A stretch of DNA of 64,000 bases from Winogradskyella psychrotolerans RS-3 (lineage in GTDB: Bacteria; Bacteroidota; Bacteroidia; Flavobacteriales; Flavobacteriaceae), in NCBI RefSeq assembly GCF_000427335.1, contig NZ_ATMR01000176.1, positions 1 to 64,000 of the forward strand, read 5' to 3'. The position numbers and the translations under genes were made by a program. This document shows, piece after piece, positions 58,001-64,000 of the stretch; positions within the stretch are counted from its first letter, which is position 1; the number at the start of each line of letters is the position of its first letter. Below the pieces are notes generated by a model. The model saw only the letters and a program-made list of their open reading frames with translations. It was not told where the DNA came from and ran no database searches.

Positions 58001-58135
58001 ATTAATTAATAAAGCTTCTCCTTTTTGATCATTAACGCTACTTTGAAGAATAAATAATATGGCTATAATGATTAATATAAATGTAGATATAAATAGTAAA
58101 TACCTTTTTTTGATTGAATGTTCTAGTCTCTTCAC
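52034..58135 (-). CDS. Membrane histidine kinase with about twelve PAS domains
   Basis: 2033 residues. TM1 about 11-31, an extracytoplasmic helical sensor (32-173) and TM2 about 174-200. Cytoplasmic PAS domains fill about 245-1790. They fall into types: two unique ones, a PAS_9-like type (FNSGPIAIVSTDNNGV) three times, a PAS_3 type (NFAEEITLLGNWQWD) five times, and another (RGLLESAPDAMVIV) twice. Order: 1, 2, A, B, A, B, A, B, B, C, B, C. The kinase core has ITSHNLRAPV (phospho-His), NAIKYR (N box), ITDNGLGINL (G1) and GVGLYMTKTQ (G2). It feeds the response regulator 2 bp downstream. Confidence 0.92.
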   Translation of the reverse strand: MKRLEHSIKKRYLLFISTFILIIIAILFILQSSVNDQKGEALLINKASEQCMLNERMNSLVYSFESINGDTISSEIIGSFKDYVDEFENTHHYLDSVNKQQEGSEALDSLLKVTGRQSQKIVSSSRNIINNPNKNLIAEDVNSIADAELPYFLTMQSVIREYQKSADKNLQNLLQTIYILAFIAILILLGEFLFVLVPALKQLFEQNDKLVEVNSELAKSETKIKDNLLELTSLKIDLEKREAYNKVFIEQAPTAIAMLDNDMRYIAVSQRWITDYKMENEEIIGRSHYDIFPEIGEEWKMNNQKCLNGAIDTCDEAPFIRADGTVQWIFWDVRPWYISEGKIGGLLMYTGDITHLKEKEDEKIRIEKILEKSNEVSRIGTWDIDLIKNTIFWSKIVYEIHEASEGFQPDLDTAIQFFKEGKSRDTIEKAVNDAMENGTSYDVEVELVTLKGNIVWTRAIGQAEIVDGKCVRVFGVFQDINEKKLSQIALNKAHTELEAIFNSKAIAIVATTRDGVISKFNPGAEVLTGYSADEMIGLERPILYHFREELDTFKADIAKQYGKSLTGFSAQEELAKYNAYDTREWHYLKKDGSIIPVQLTLTSIKDEKGKVIGFLGVSTDVSEKRMAQNELLQKNQLLNFAEEVTLLGNWQWDIVTGNIESSNNLYNIFNLDKNTDLLNFDTYFNLVHPDDQDFVSKCLNKIIEEKTFHKFTHRIITADGVIKTIEALGEVIMNNNGEVIKINGTSQDITAAKLAEIELNRAHMQLKAIFNSGPIAIVSTDNNGVLNHFNSGAELLLGYSASEMIGLKEPEIYHLEEELNQFRIDIADKYGLDPEGVNPYLELANRNEYDTREWTYKRKDGSTFPVELTLTAIKNEQGEKIGFLGVAFDISERKVAKNELIRKNQLLNFAEEITLLGNWQWDTVANKVEWSNNMYNIFGLDKEIENLSFDTYFNFVHPEDKGIVTDYFDQTRAEKNLKRFTHRIIAGNGEVKIIQLLGEVITDIFGNIIEMIGTCQDVTAAYVAERELFDAHTQLKAIFNSGPLAIVSVDNDGVISHFNSGAEFLLGYSASEMIGLKKPEIYHLEEELLDFKKDIANKYNKDLNGFSPYLELSKHNAYDTREWTYRRKDGSTFPVELTLTAIKNNEGEKIGFLAVANDISDRKITQNELLRKNQILNFAEEITLMGNWQVDIANDTVKWSTNLYRIFQLDENTHTTLETYLNFSHPEDKDRVAEHMRKTIEDKAFTDITHRIQLKDGTIKIVQLLAQVTTNDFGDVTEVIGTCQDVTAQKMAEIELIRKNHFLSFAERITMMGNWQWDVVTDTLKWSSNLYKIFEHDESITNLRYDTFYSYVHPDDKEYIAKYVADSFLEKKFPSNFIHRIVTGSGKIKTVHFLGEVILNEQGEVLEMMGTCQDITEQKMEENKFRGLLESAPDAMVIVDENDEIQLINKEAEKLFGYHIDELIGKKVEMLIPKRFEGMHTEHRASFFSNDPEKRLTTARNELYGLNKDGKEIPIQVSLSPLQTEQGLLLSAAIRDITAQKQAENEILRKNQLLTFAEKITMMGNWQWNLITNAVEWSANLYSIFGVEENTTVSYDTYFSFVHTADKERVTAHVEKSINDKEVIDLMHRITLVDGTVKTIQLLAEVILDSLGNVVEMIGTCQDVTAQRMAENKFRGLLESAPDAMVIVNAERNIQLINKQAEKLFGYSAEELINKSVEILIPKQSPKGDVSHSEGFFSNRNVRAMGVGNEKELFAINKSGIEIPIQISLSPLQTEEGLLVSAAIRDITVQKSAQAKIINAKNDLEVLAQKLIIQNSQLADFAQITSHNLRAPVSNLNSLLGFYVESDDTEEKDFLFKKFEAVINHLTVTLNTLVEALKIRSDNSRNKEDIRFEDVLRTTTDILSGEILKTSAIIKADFSKLPLINYDKIYLESIFLNLIGNAIKYRSKDRDPHISIESENHNGKIKLTITDNGLGINLERHGNKIFGLNKVFHRHPDAKGVGLYMTKTQVEAMGGAINVSSKVNKGTTFTIIF

Positions 58136-58520
58136 AGTTTTTTAATAAATAAAATACGCCTGTCAAAATAAACAGAAACGTTTAAATACATTTGCTATAA
58201 AAAATATTTTAACTATAATATTTCCCGCATATATATTTAGACACATTCAATTCATTAAGAGTCACTTATAATAAAAAAAAGATGAATATGACTTGGGGTA
58301 ATACAAATAGATAAAACGTTAAAATACAAAAATATTGTTAATTTATTTAAATGTCACACTTTAGTTAAGGTGAATTTATAAAAAAAGAACACCCTGAATA
58401 ATGTTCTTAATTAATCCATTTTATAAAAGGGCAATAATAAATTTTCCCAAACCATTACATGAAAGATAATTGGAAGAGGATTAAATTTACACACAACCTA
58501 ATGCTATTGAAATCAACACA
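58136..58520. other. Intergenic region upstream of the multi-PAS kinase
   Basis: 385 bp, mostly AT-rich. It holds a short hairpin AAGAACA/TGTTCTT (58385-58391 and 58402-58408, 7-bp stem) of unclear role. A CAAAAATA sequence at 58327-58334 fits a minus-strand -7 box (TAnnTTTG) for the kinase but has no matching -33 element. No gene seen. Confidence 0.45.
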
Positions 58521-58841
58521 TTATATCGTCTTCTGTAGTGTTTTATTCTTTTCTTTTAAAATGGCTAATTGTTTTTCTAAAAATGAAATAGCCTGTTCTG
58601 TTTTATAACTCGATTTTGATGCAAAGTCTTCTAAATCTTGTTTAAATTTTTCTTTACCGGAAGCTGCAGCTTTAGACAAATCTTCTTTTACTTCTGTAAA
58701 ATCACTAGTAATTTGATCTTTAATCTCTTTACCTTCTTTTTTAAGCTTATCTCTTGTAACACTTCCTTTTTCTGGTGCTAATAAAACTCCTGCCGCTGCT
58801 CCAATTAATGCTCCTAATACTATCGCTCCTTTATGAATCAT
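58521..58841 (-). CDS. YtxH-domain protein
   Basis: 106 residues. N-terminal hydrophobic glycine-rich segment VLGALIGAAAGVLLAPEKG (the YtxH signature) then a Lys/Glu-rich helical tail of about 80 residues with Leu periodicity. Such proteins are often in the envelope and are stress-induced; the function is unknown. It is a stand-alone gene. Confidence 0.85.
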   Translation of the reverse strand: MIHKGAIVLGALIGAAAGVLLAPEKGSVTRDKLKKEGKEIKDQITSDFTEVKEDLSKAAASGKEKFKQDLEDFASKSSYKTEQAISFLEKQLAILKEKNKTLQKTI

Positions 58842-58965
58842 AACTTTTTTATTTTAATTAAACGTGTTTAACTATATGTCTTAAAACCTACTAGTATGTT
58901 ACAAACAAATTTAGTACCAAGTGTTTAGAGTAATAATAAAGATCTAAAATTTTAGTTTTTATTGA

Positions 58966-59340
58966 TTATTTGACTTCAGTATTAAATTCGCCAAAATGCC
59001 AAAGTATGCCTGAAGGGTCGTGTAGGAAAAATTCATTTCCCCAATCATTACATACAATTTCTGAACATCTTACAGTAGCATACGTCTCAGTTATACCGCT
59101 TTTCTTTAGCTTTCCTAAATGATCTTGAACATTATCAACTTCAAGAAAAACCATGGTGTTATCTACCCAATCTTTTGCGTAATAATCTTGTAAATAAAAG
59201 GCGAACTCTCTAGTTTTAAAGACAGACATATTATGAGTAATGACAAATTCGTCAAATCCTAGATCGCGATAAAATTCTCTTGAAAGGTTGTAATCTTTAG
59301 AACCTATGAATGGTCTTATGGATTTTGGTTTTAATTTCAT
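58966..59340 (-). CDS. VOC (glyoxalase/bleomycin-resistance) family protein
   Basis: 124 residues. Beta-alpha-beta-beta-beta repeats are visible: the N-terminal SIRPFIGSKDYNLSREFYRDLGF and the C-terminal segment CNDWGNEFFLHDPSGILWHFGEF, again given as blocks. The metal-ligand pattern at the ends is partly present (His in WHFGEF). The substrate cannot be inferred. It lies 46 bp downstream of the DNA-repair gene on the same strand. Confidence 0.82.
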   Translation of the reverse strand: MKLKPKSIRPFIGSKDYNLSREFYRDLGFDEFVITHNMSVFKTREFAFYLQDYYAKDWVDNTMVFLEVDNVQDHLGKLKKSGITETYATVRCSEIVCNDWGNEFFLHDPSGILWHFGEFNTEVK

Positions 59341-59386
59341 ATATCTAAATTATAATTAATTTGATGATATTTAAATTTCATTAACC

Positions 59387-60094
59387 TTAGCCAACCGGAA
59401 TTCTATAAATAGCTCGCGGATAATCAGACATTCTAACACCTTCTTTTTGCAATTCGGTTAAGGCATTTTTTGCAATCCATTGAGCTGATTTACTTTCTGA
59501 TTTTAGAATTTCATTCGCGACTTCTATGGCTCTACGATTAAGATCAATATTTCGTTTACCTATATTTCTTAAAGTCCAATTAACTGCTTTTTTCACGTAT
59601 ACTCTGTCGTCATTGGCTTCGCGTTTTATAATTGCGAAAAACTGTTCAAACAAGTCGTTATCTGAAGTTTTATCTGCCATACAATAGGATGCTAAAGTGG
59701 CAAATGCTGCTCTTTTTTCAAATTCGGGCTCTCTCTGTGACCATTCTAATATTTTAGCTAATGCAAAATTGCTTTTTGAAAATAGCCCCATACAAAAGCT
59801 GTCGCAAATTTCCCAATTCTCAAAAGTCTTCACCCATTTTTCCATGAGGTCTTCTGTAACATCTTTGGGCTTAAATAGTTTGCTACATAATAGACGAGCT
59901 TCATAAATTCCGCTATCAAAAAGTTGTAAGGCCAATTTGTTATCCGTTCCAATTTCTTTGGCTATCACTTTTAAATCTTTGTGATATATACCTAACGAAT
60001 TATTTGAGATAATCCCGAATTTCTTTGCCTTAAACTCCACTTTATCTTTGTCTTGCAAGTCATATAAGCATTCTATGATGTCATTATAGGTCAT
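59387..60094 (-). CDS. DNA alkylation repair protein (AlkD-like)
   Basis: About 235 residues from the ATG at 60092-60094 (MTYNDIIECLYDL); a start 45 bp earlier would overlap the previous gene and add an unlikely extension. The HEAT-like helical repeats include LGIYHKDLKVIAKEIGTDNKLALQLFDSGIYEARLL, shown here only in part, and EKWVKTFENWEICDSFC and KKAVNWTLRNIGKRN. AlkD-type glycosylases remove alkylated purines. It lies 10 bp downstream of the sigma-factor gene, on the same strand. Confidence 0.85.
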   Translation of the reverse strand: MTYNDIIECLYDLQDKDKVEFKAKKFGIISNNSLGIYHKDLKVIAKEIGTDNKLALQLFDSGIYEARLLCSKLFKPKDVTEDLMEKWVKTFENWEICDSFCMGLFSKSNFALAKILEWSQREPEFEKRAAFATLASYCMADKTSDNDLFEQFFAIIKREANDDRVYVKKAVNWTLRNIGKRNIDLNRRAIEVANEILKSESKSAQWIAKNALTELQKEGVRMSDYPRAIYRIPVG

Positions 60095-60104
60095 ATAATC
60101 AATT

Positions 60105-61364
60105 TTATTTTTTAAAGTAATTGTAACTAAAGTATCCAAGTTGATTTTTTTTCAATAAATACGCTTTTTCTAAGGTATTAGTTACAGTATTTAAAGCCAA
60201 ATCAAGTTGTAGAATAGCTTCATCAACATTATCGGTTTCTGCATAATAATCTGCTTTTGCAGCGTAATATAAATAGGCACGTTGCTCTAAATCTTCGGGT
60301 TCTAATTGTTTTAAATACGCATTTGCTATTTTATAATCCTTTGTCTGTATAGCAATAACGGCCATGGTTAGTAAGTGTGAAGGCATAGGTTGTAACGTAT
60401 ATAAAGCGTCGTACCAGTGTGAAATTTTATTCCAATTGGTGTCTTCAAATGTTTTAGCCTTTAGGTGTTCGGCAGCAATGGCAGCTTCATAATGATAACA
60501 TGAAAAATATTCAGTTTCCACAGCTTTAAACATCATAGAATTGCCAAGTTCAATTAATGGCATATGCCATAAGGCTCTGTCTTGTTGTTTTAAATCTAGT
60601 ACTTCATTATTGAGGTTTGTTTTGGCTTCTAATCTTGCCGAATGAAAACATAGTAAAGAAAAAAGCGCATAACACTCTGGCAGTTGAGTTTCTTTATGAT
60701 TGAGCAATAATTGACATAAACGTAAGGATTCACCACATAAATCTTCTCGAATTAATTGGTCTTTACTATTTGAGTGAAACCCTTCATTAAAAATAAGGTA
60801 TAACACTTCTAATACACTATCTAAGCGCTCTTGTAAGTTTTTACCTTGTGGTATATTGAATTGTAAATCGGCGTTTTTAATCGCCTTGCGAGCACGTAAC
60901 AAACGTTTTTTAATCGTTTCTTCTTTGGTAAGTAATGCGGAAGCGATTTCTTTAATACTAAATCCGGAAACGGTTTTTAAGGCAAAAGAAATTCGGTCGC
61001 GAGGATCTAATTTAGGATGGCAAGCCGTAAATATCATTCTAAGTTGTGCATCTTCTATTTCTGAATCTAAAAACAACTCATTAATAGCAATAGCATCAGT
61101 ACCTTGTGTAATATTGGGACTATTATTTTTTTGAGCTTTTAAAGTTCTAAAAATATCTAAAACTCTATTTTTAGCCGCTTTAGTTAACCAAGCTTCAGGA
61201 TACTCTGGTTGTTCTTTTCTCCAGGACAAACTCGCTTTTATAAAGGTATCTTGCACAGCATCTTCAATAATATCGAGATGTTGCAATCCAAATATTCGTG
61301 TTAAAACAGAGACCATCTTTCCACTGTGATGGCGAAAAAGATGGTCTAATAGTTTTGGTTCCAT
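60105..61364 (-). CDS. ECF sigma factor with C-terminal extension (ECF42 type)
   Basis: 419 residues. Sigma region 2 (DIIEDAVQDTFIKASLSW) and region 4 (SIKEIASALLTKEETIKKRLLRARKAI) are followed by a long helical extension of about 250 residues with TPR-like pairs (LEVLYLIFNEGFHS, ALWHMPLIELGNSM). This is the ECF42 arrangement. Members are usually next to a DGPF/YciI protein gene, as here (61371-61718, 6 bp upstream). No anti-sigma is needed in this group. Confidence 0.85.
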   Translation of the reverse strand: MEPKLLDHLFRHHSGKMVSVLTRIFGLQHLDIIEDAVQDTFIKASLSWRKEQPEYPEAWLTKAAKNRVLDIFRTLKAQKNNSPNITQGTDAIAINELFLDSEIEDAQLRMIFTACHPKLDPRDRISFALKTVSGFSIKEIASALLTKEETIKKRLLRARKAIKNADLQFNIPQGKNLQERLDSVLEVLYLIFNEGFHSNSKDQLIREDLCGESLRLCQLLLNHKETQLPECYALFSLLCFHSARLEAKTNLNNEVLDLKQQDRALWHMPLIELGNSMMFKAVETEYFSCYHYEAAIAAEHLKAKTFEDTNWNKISHWYDALYTLQPMPSHLLTMAVIAIQTKDYKIANAYLKQLEPEDLEQRAYLYYAAKADYYAETDNVDEAILQLDLALNTVTNTLEKAYLLKKNQLGYFSYNYFKK

Positions 61365-61370
61365 TAACGA

Positions 61371-61718
61371 TTATTGATCGAATACCATAATTTCACGAAT
61401 TTCTACTGTATTCCCTAAATCATAATCCGGAAAATCTTTAGCAATCTCTTCAACCGCATCAAAATCCTTCGCTTTTATCAAATAAAAACCACCGACAATT
61501 TCTTTCACTTCCGCAGAAGTTAAATCGGTAACGGTTCTGTCTTTACCTGTAACACGTCTAATTTGAGGTGTTAATGCTTCACCTCCTTTTAAAATACCTG
61601 CTTTTTCCATTTTTGCTCCCCAAGCAAACCATTTTTCCATTCTGCTTTGTAAGTCTTCTGGTGACATGCCTAAATCAACATACTCTTTACCAACGAAAAT
61701 CATCATAAAATCTTTCAT
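61371..61718 (-). CDS. YciI/DGPF family protein
   Basis: 115 residues. KDFMMIFVGKEYVDLGMSPE at the start and GGFYLIKAKDFDAVEEIAKD near the end are the YciI-like dimeric alpha-beta fold. YciI/DGPF proteins are the standard genomic partners of ECF42 sigma factors, and its stop is 6 bp before the sigma gene start. The DGPF motif itself is replaced by other residues here. Confidence 0.85.
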   Translation of the reverse strand: MKDFMMIFVGKEYVDLGMSPEDLQSRMEKWFAWGAKMEKAGILKGGEALTPQIRRVTGKDRTVTDLTSAEVKEIVGGFYLIKAKDFDAVEEIAKDFPDYDLGNTVEIREIMVFDQ

Positions 61719-61835
61719 AATTTTTTAAATTTAATAGTTATATCCTTATGACGTTTACCAAAAGATAAAAGAGGACAATTATTGAATAAAAAATTTAAAA
61801 TAAAGATATAGACTTTTTTCTAAAATAGAAAAGTA

Positions 61836-62270
61836 TTAATCGAAAGGTAAGGTATTAGGTGTGTAATAATATTGAAATTCTATAATTTCACCTGTATCTA
61901 AAGTATCGCGAGCCATAAGATAATAGCTTTCTCCAACATGATTACTAAAATACGATTTTGCGGCATGAAACGTAATAATATCACCCGGTTGGTAGTGCTT
62001 TACAGACTTAAAATCTTCGTCATTGTGGTAAGAGTCATCATTAACCTCCAAACTATAAGGACTAAAACGTAAGTTATCTTTATGCCAACGAACGGTACTA
62101 ACCGCTTTTAATTTTTGTGGTATATTTAAAAACAACACATAAGGTTCTTCATTAGAAATGTCTTTTTTAGATTCATATAAAATGGAAAAAAGTATGCTTC
62201 CTATAAAAAGACAACCTAAAATCCCAATAATAATTATACTATATTTAAAGGTCTTTGAAGTTAGAGCCAT
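61836..62270 (-). CDS. Small membrane-anchored protein of unknown function
   Basis: 144 residues. An N-terminal membrane segment (SIIIIGILGCLFIGSILFSI, about 10-29) anchors an extracytoplasmic domain of about 110 residues rich in aromatic and polar residues (VKHYQPGDIITFHAAKSYFS, SYYLMARDTLDTGEIIEFQY). The PGD-I-FHAAK pattern slightly recalls a signal-peptidase-like fold but no catalytic Ser/Lys pair is clear. It overlaps the stop codon of the NMO gene by 1 bp and is probably co-transcribed. Confidence 0.65.
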   Translation of the reverse strand: MALTSKTFKYSIIIIGILGCLFIGSILFSILYESKKDISNEEPYVLFLNIPQKLKAVSTVRWHKDNLRFSPYSLEVNDDSYHNDEDFKSVKHYQPGDIITFHAAKSYFSNHVGESYYLMARDTLDTGEIIEFQYYYTPNTLPFD

Positions 62271-63217
62271 TAATTAACTAATTTCTCTACAATAGCTTTT
62301 ACTGGAAGAATCTCTGTGGTATGCTCTATACTTGGGCCAGCTACCCAAACCGTTTTGTAAGTCGCTTTTTTCGCTGCTTTCTCTGTCGCTTTCATCCCTA
62401 TTGAAAAACGAATCATTTTCACCCATTTTTTTAAGCTCTTGTTTTTATTTAAAAGATTTTCAATCCACGTCGCTTTTGTGCCTATTTTTTGAACATAAGG
62501 TGTATTGATTACGGTACAAGGAGTGCCAGATATACGTTCTGTCATTATAATGTCTTTGGCACCATAATTTACACAAGCTTGTTTATAATCGTCCGTTACA
62601 CCACCTTCTATTGATGCAATAAACGGACTACCAACGGAAACTCCTGCGGCACCATAGCTTAACATTTTATCGATGTCGGCTTTGCAGCCTACTCCACCTG
62701 CAGAAATTACAGGAATTGATAATTCTTTATTTAATAAACTCGTTAATTCTTCTGGTGATAAATTTCCTCTGTGTCCACCAGCTTCATTATTAACAGCTAT
62801 TGCAGCATCAGCGCCTAATTGTTCTACTTTTTTGGCAAATCTCAAATCGGTAACATCACAAAACACTTTTATACCTACAGCATGTGCTTGTTTAATTGTT
62901 TCTTCAGGACTTCCTAAAGATGTAATTATAAAGTCACAACCTTCTTCGCAAATTACTTCTAATTGTCCTTTATATTTAACGTTAGATTTATTCACAATTA
63001 GATTAAATCCAAACGAACCACCTTCAACTTTATTAGCCTTAAGCGCTTTTAGAGCAGCTCTTAACTCGTCTAAAGTTCTGTAATTTAATGCTGGAATACA
63101 ACCTGCAATTCCCGCTTTCATAGCTTCTGTTACCATAGCAACATTAGAGACTAAAAACATTGGTGCTTGAATAATTGGGTGCTTAATATCGAGTAATTCA
63201 GTTAGTTTGGTTTGCAT
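62270..63217 (-). CDS. Nitronate monooxygenase family (NPD) enzyme
   Basis: 315 residues. TIM-barrel FMN enzyme with IKHPIIQAPMFLVSN at the start, FGFNLIVNK, FIITSLGSP, NNEAGGHRG (the conserved catalytic His), SAGGVGCKADI and GAAGVSVGSPFIAS for the phosphate. It may oxidise propionate-3-nitronate or act as a quinone or enoyl reductase; many class members are only weakly characterised. It starts the two-gene unit with the small membrane protein. Confidence 0.88.
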   Translation of the reverse strand: MQTKLTELLDIKHPIIQAPMFLVSNVAMVTEAMKAGIAGCIPALNYRTLDELRAALKALKANKVEGGSFGFNLIVNKSNVKYKGQLEVICEEGCDFIITSLGSPEETIKQAHAVGIKVFCDVTDLRFAKKVEQLGADAAIAVNNEAGGHRGNLSPEELTSLLNKELSIPVISAGGVGCKADIDKMLSYGAAGVSVGSPFIASIEGGVTDDYKQACVNYGAKDIIMTERISGTPCTVINTPYVQKIGTKATWIENLLNKNKSLKKWVKMIRFSIGMKATEKAAKKATYKTVWVAGPSIEHTTEILPVKAIVEKLVN

Positions 63218-63420
63218 AGTTTTTTGCTAATAAAATGAAAAACGTATTAATATAACTTGATTATATGATTACAAATATAAAGTAATTTATTATGCGTGCA
63301 TAATAGTTGATTGCGAATTATAAAAAAGAACTGACTATTATTAAGATAACAATAAAATTAGCGCTATAAATTACAAAATCACAATCTGGAAGTCATACTA
63401 TTAATTTACAAAGACTTGAA

Positions 63421-64000
63421 TTATTCTAAAAATCGATAATAGCCACACTTTAAATAGGCTCCTTCAGGGAATGCTATAGGGTGATCACTATCGTGTTTGG
63501 TTTTTAGTTCTGTTTCAAAAAGTCTTGATTGAGAATTTAAGACTTGAGAGTTTAAGTCGAAAAAAGCTTGCGCCAATACTCTAGAGGAACACGATGCTAA
63601 AACTAAAAGGCCGTTTTTAGCCGTAAGCTTCTCACCTAGTTCGGCTAGTTGCGCATATTTCTTTTTCGCTAAATCAATCTCAGATTGTTGCTTAGCAAAA
63701 CTTGGAGGATCGATTACTACAACATCAAAGGTTTTACCTTTTGCTATTAACGCTTTCATTTCTGCAAATGCATCACCTGAGATGGTTTTATGCTGACCTG
63801 TATAAGCATTTAACTTTCCATTTTCGCGAGCCATATCTAATGCTTGCTTACTTATATCTAAACTTGTAACATCGGTTGCACCCTTTGCTAAAGCGTGAAC
63901 TGAAAATCCACCAGCATAAGAAAACACATCTAAAACTGATTTGCCTTTGCTTAATTCGCCTACTCGTCTTCTATTATCTCTATGATCTAAAAAATAGCCT
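63421..64000 (-). CDS. RlmI-type class I SAM-dependent rRNA methyltransferase (5' part outside window)
   Basis: The frame is open from 63421 to the right edge; the segment GYFLDHRDNRRRVGELSKG before VFSYAGGFSVHALAKG is present at 64000-63928, so the start lies beyond the window. The visible region is the catalytic domain: FSYAGG for SAM, LDISKQALDMARENG, VVIDPPSFAKQQ and LASCSSRV with Cys. Members of this family methylate 23S rRNA cytosine 1962 (RlmI). N-terminal PUA-like domain not seen. Confidence 0.85.
   Translation of the reverse strand, partial: GYFLDHRDNRRRVGELSKGKSVLDVFSYAGGFSVHALAKGATDVTSLDISKQALDMARENGKLNAYTGQHKTISGDAFAEMKALIAKGKTFDVVVIDPPSFAKQQSEIDLAKKKYAQLAELGEKLTAKNGLLVLASCSSRVLAQAFFDLNSQVLNSQSRLFETELKTKHDSDHPIAFPEGAYLKCGYYRFLE

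Noticed and set aside
1..64000. CRISPR arrays, rRNA or tRNA genes
   Set aside because: No regularly spaced repeats of suitable length, and no sequences resembling rRNA or tRNA cloverleaf ends were found on reading both strands. Short or unusual tRNAs could be missed without a search.

Overview
The window looks like a chromosomal segment from a marine or aquatic member of Flavobacteriaceae (Bacteroidota). The DNA is AT-rich, promoters where visible follow the Bacteroidota pattern (TTG, about 20 bp, TAnnTTTG), some genes start with TTG or GTG, and the content is typical of the group: a TonB-dependent receptor with an N-terminal carboxypeptidase-like domain, DUF6705, DUF2853 and DUF6175 proteins, SusC-style plug motifs, and menaquinone as the quinone. 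I see no rRNA, tRNA or CRISPR array.

Layout. 1-5250 is an accessory region made of cassette-like units. Each unit is bounded by a GTTGT... end on the left and a complementary ...ACAAC end on the right, and a complete attC-like palindromic site lies at 2328-2463. The units carry a large lipoprotein plus a DUF6705 protein, a small lipoprotein, and a ParD/ParE toxin-antitoxin pair. An IS110-family element with a damaged transposase interrupts the second attC-like site, and the tail of a second IS110 copy sits after the third cassette. No integrase gene is in the window. 5256-16620 holds a BLUF photoreceptor, a succinate:CoA-transferase-type enzyme with a divergent AraC regulator, a sugar kinase, a TonB/TonB-dependent receptor pair, a YhhN protein, NDH-2 and an ECF sigma factor with a membrane protein. 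16870-22950 holds a PlsC acyltransferase, a CoA-type Nudix hydrolase, a lipoprotein cyclophilin, an M3 metallopeptidase and a membrane acyltransferase. 23030-29080 is a 456-bp direct duplication of the 3' end of holA that brackets about 4.6 kb carrying four genes for exported proteins (one DUF6175). 29200-33800 holds an HsdR-N-like protein, a GT2 glycosyltransferase, an OmpA lipoprotein and a VWA protein.

33870-50915 is a dispersed menaquinone region on the minus strand: menI-like thioesterase, menF, menD, menB, menA, menC and menE, interrupted by other genes. Together they cover chorismate to demethylmenaquinone except the MenH step; MenG/UbiE is not here. 51634-58135 is a two-gene signalling operon: a 2033-residue membrane histidine kinase with about twelve PAS domains and a single-domain response regulator. 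58521-64000 holds stress and repair genes (YtxH, VOC, AlkD-like), an ECF sigma factor with a C-terminal extension next to a YciI/DGPF protein, a nitronate monooxygenase and the 3' part of an RlmI-type methyltransferase running off the window.

A quality point affects the annotation. At least nine otherwise intact reading frames are broken by what looks like the loss of one base, mostly in A/T homopolymers, including menD, menE and the response regulator. This pattern points to homopolymer undercalling in the assembly more than to real gene decay. I therefore give these genes as single, frameshifted genes.
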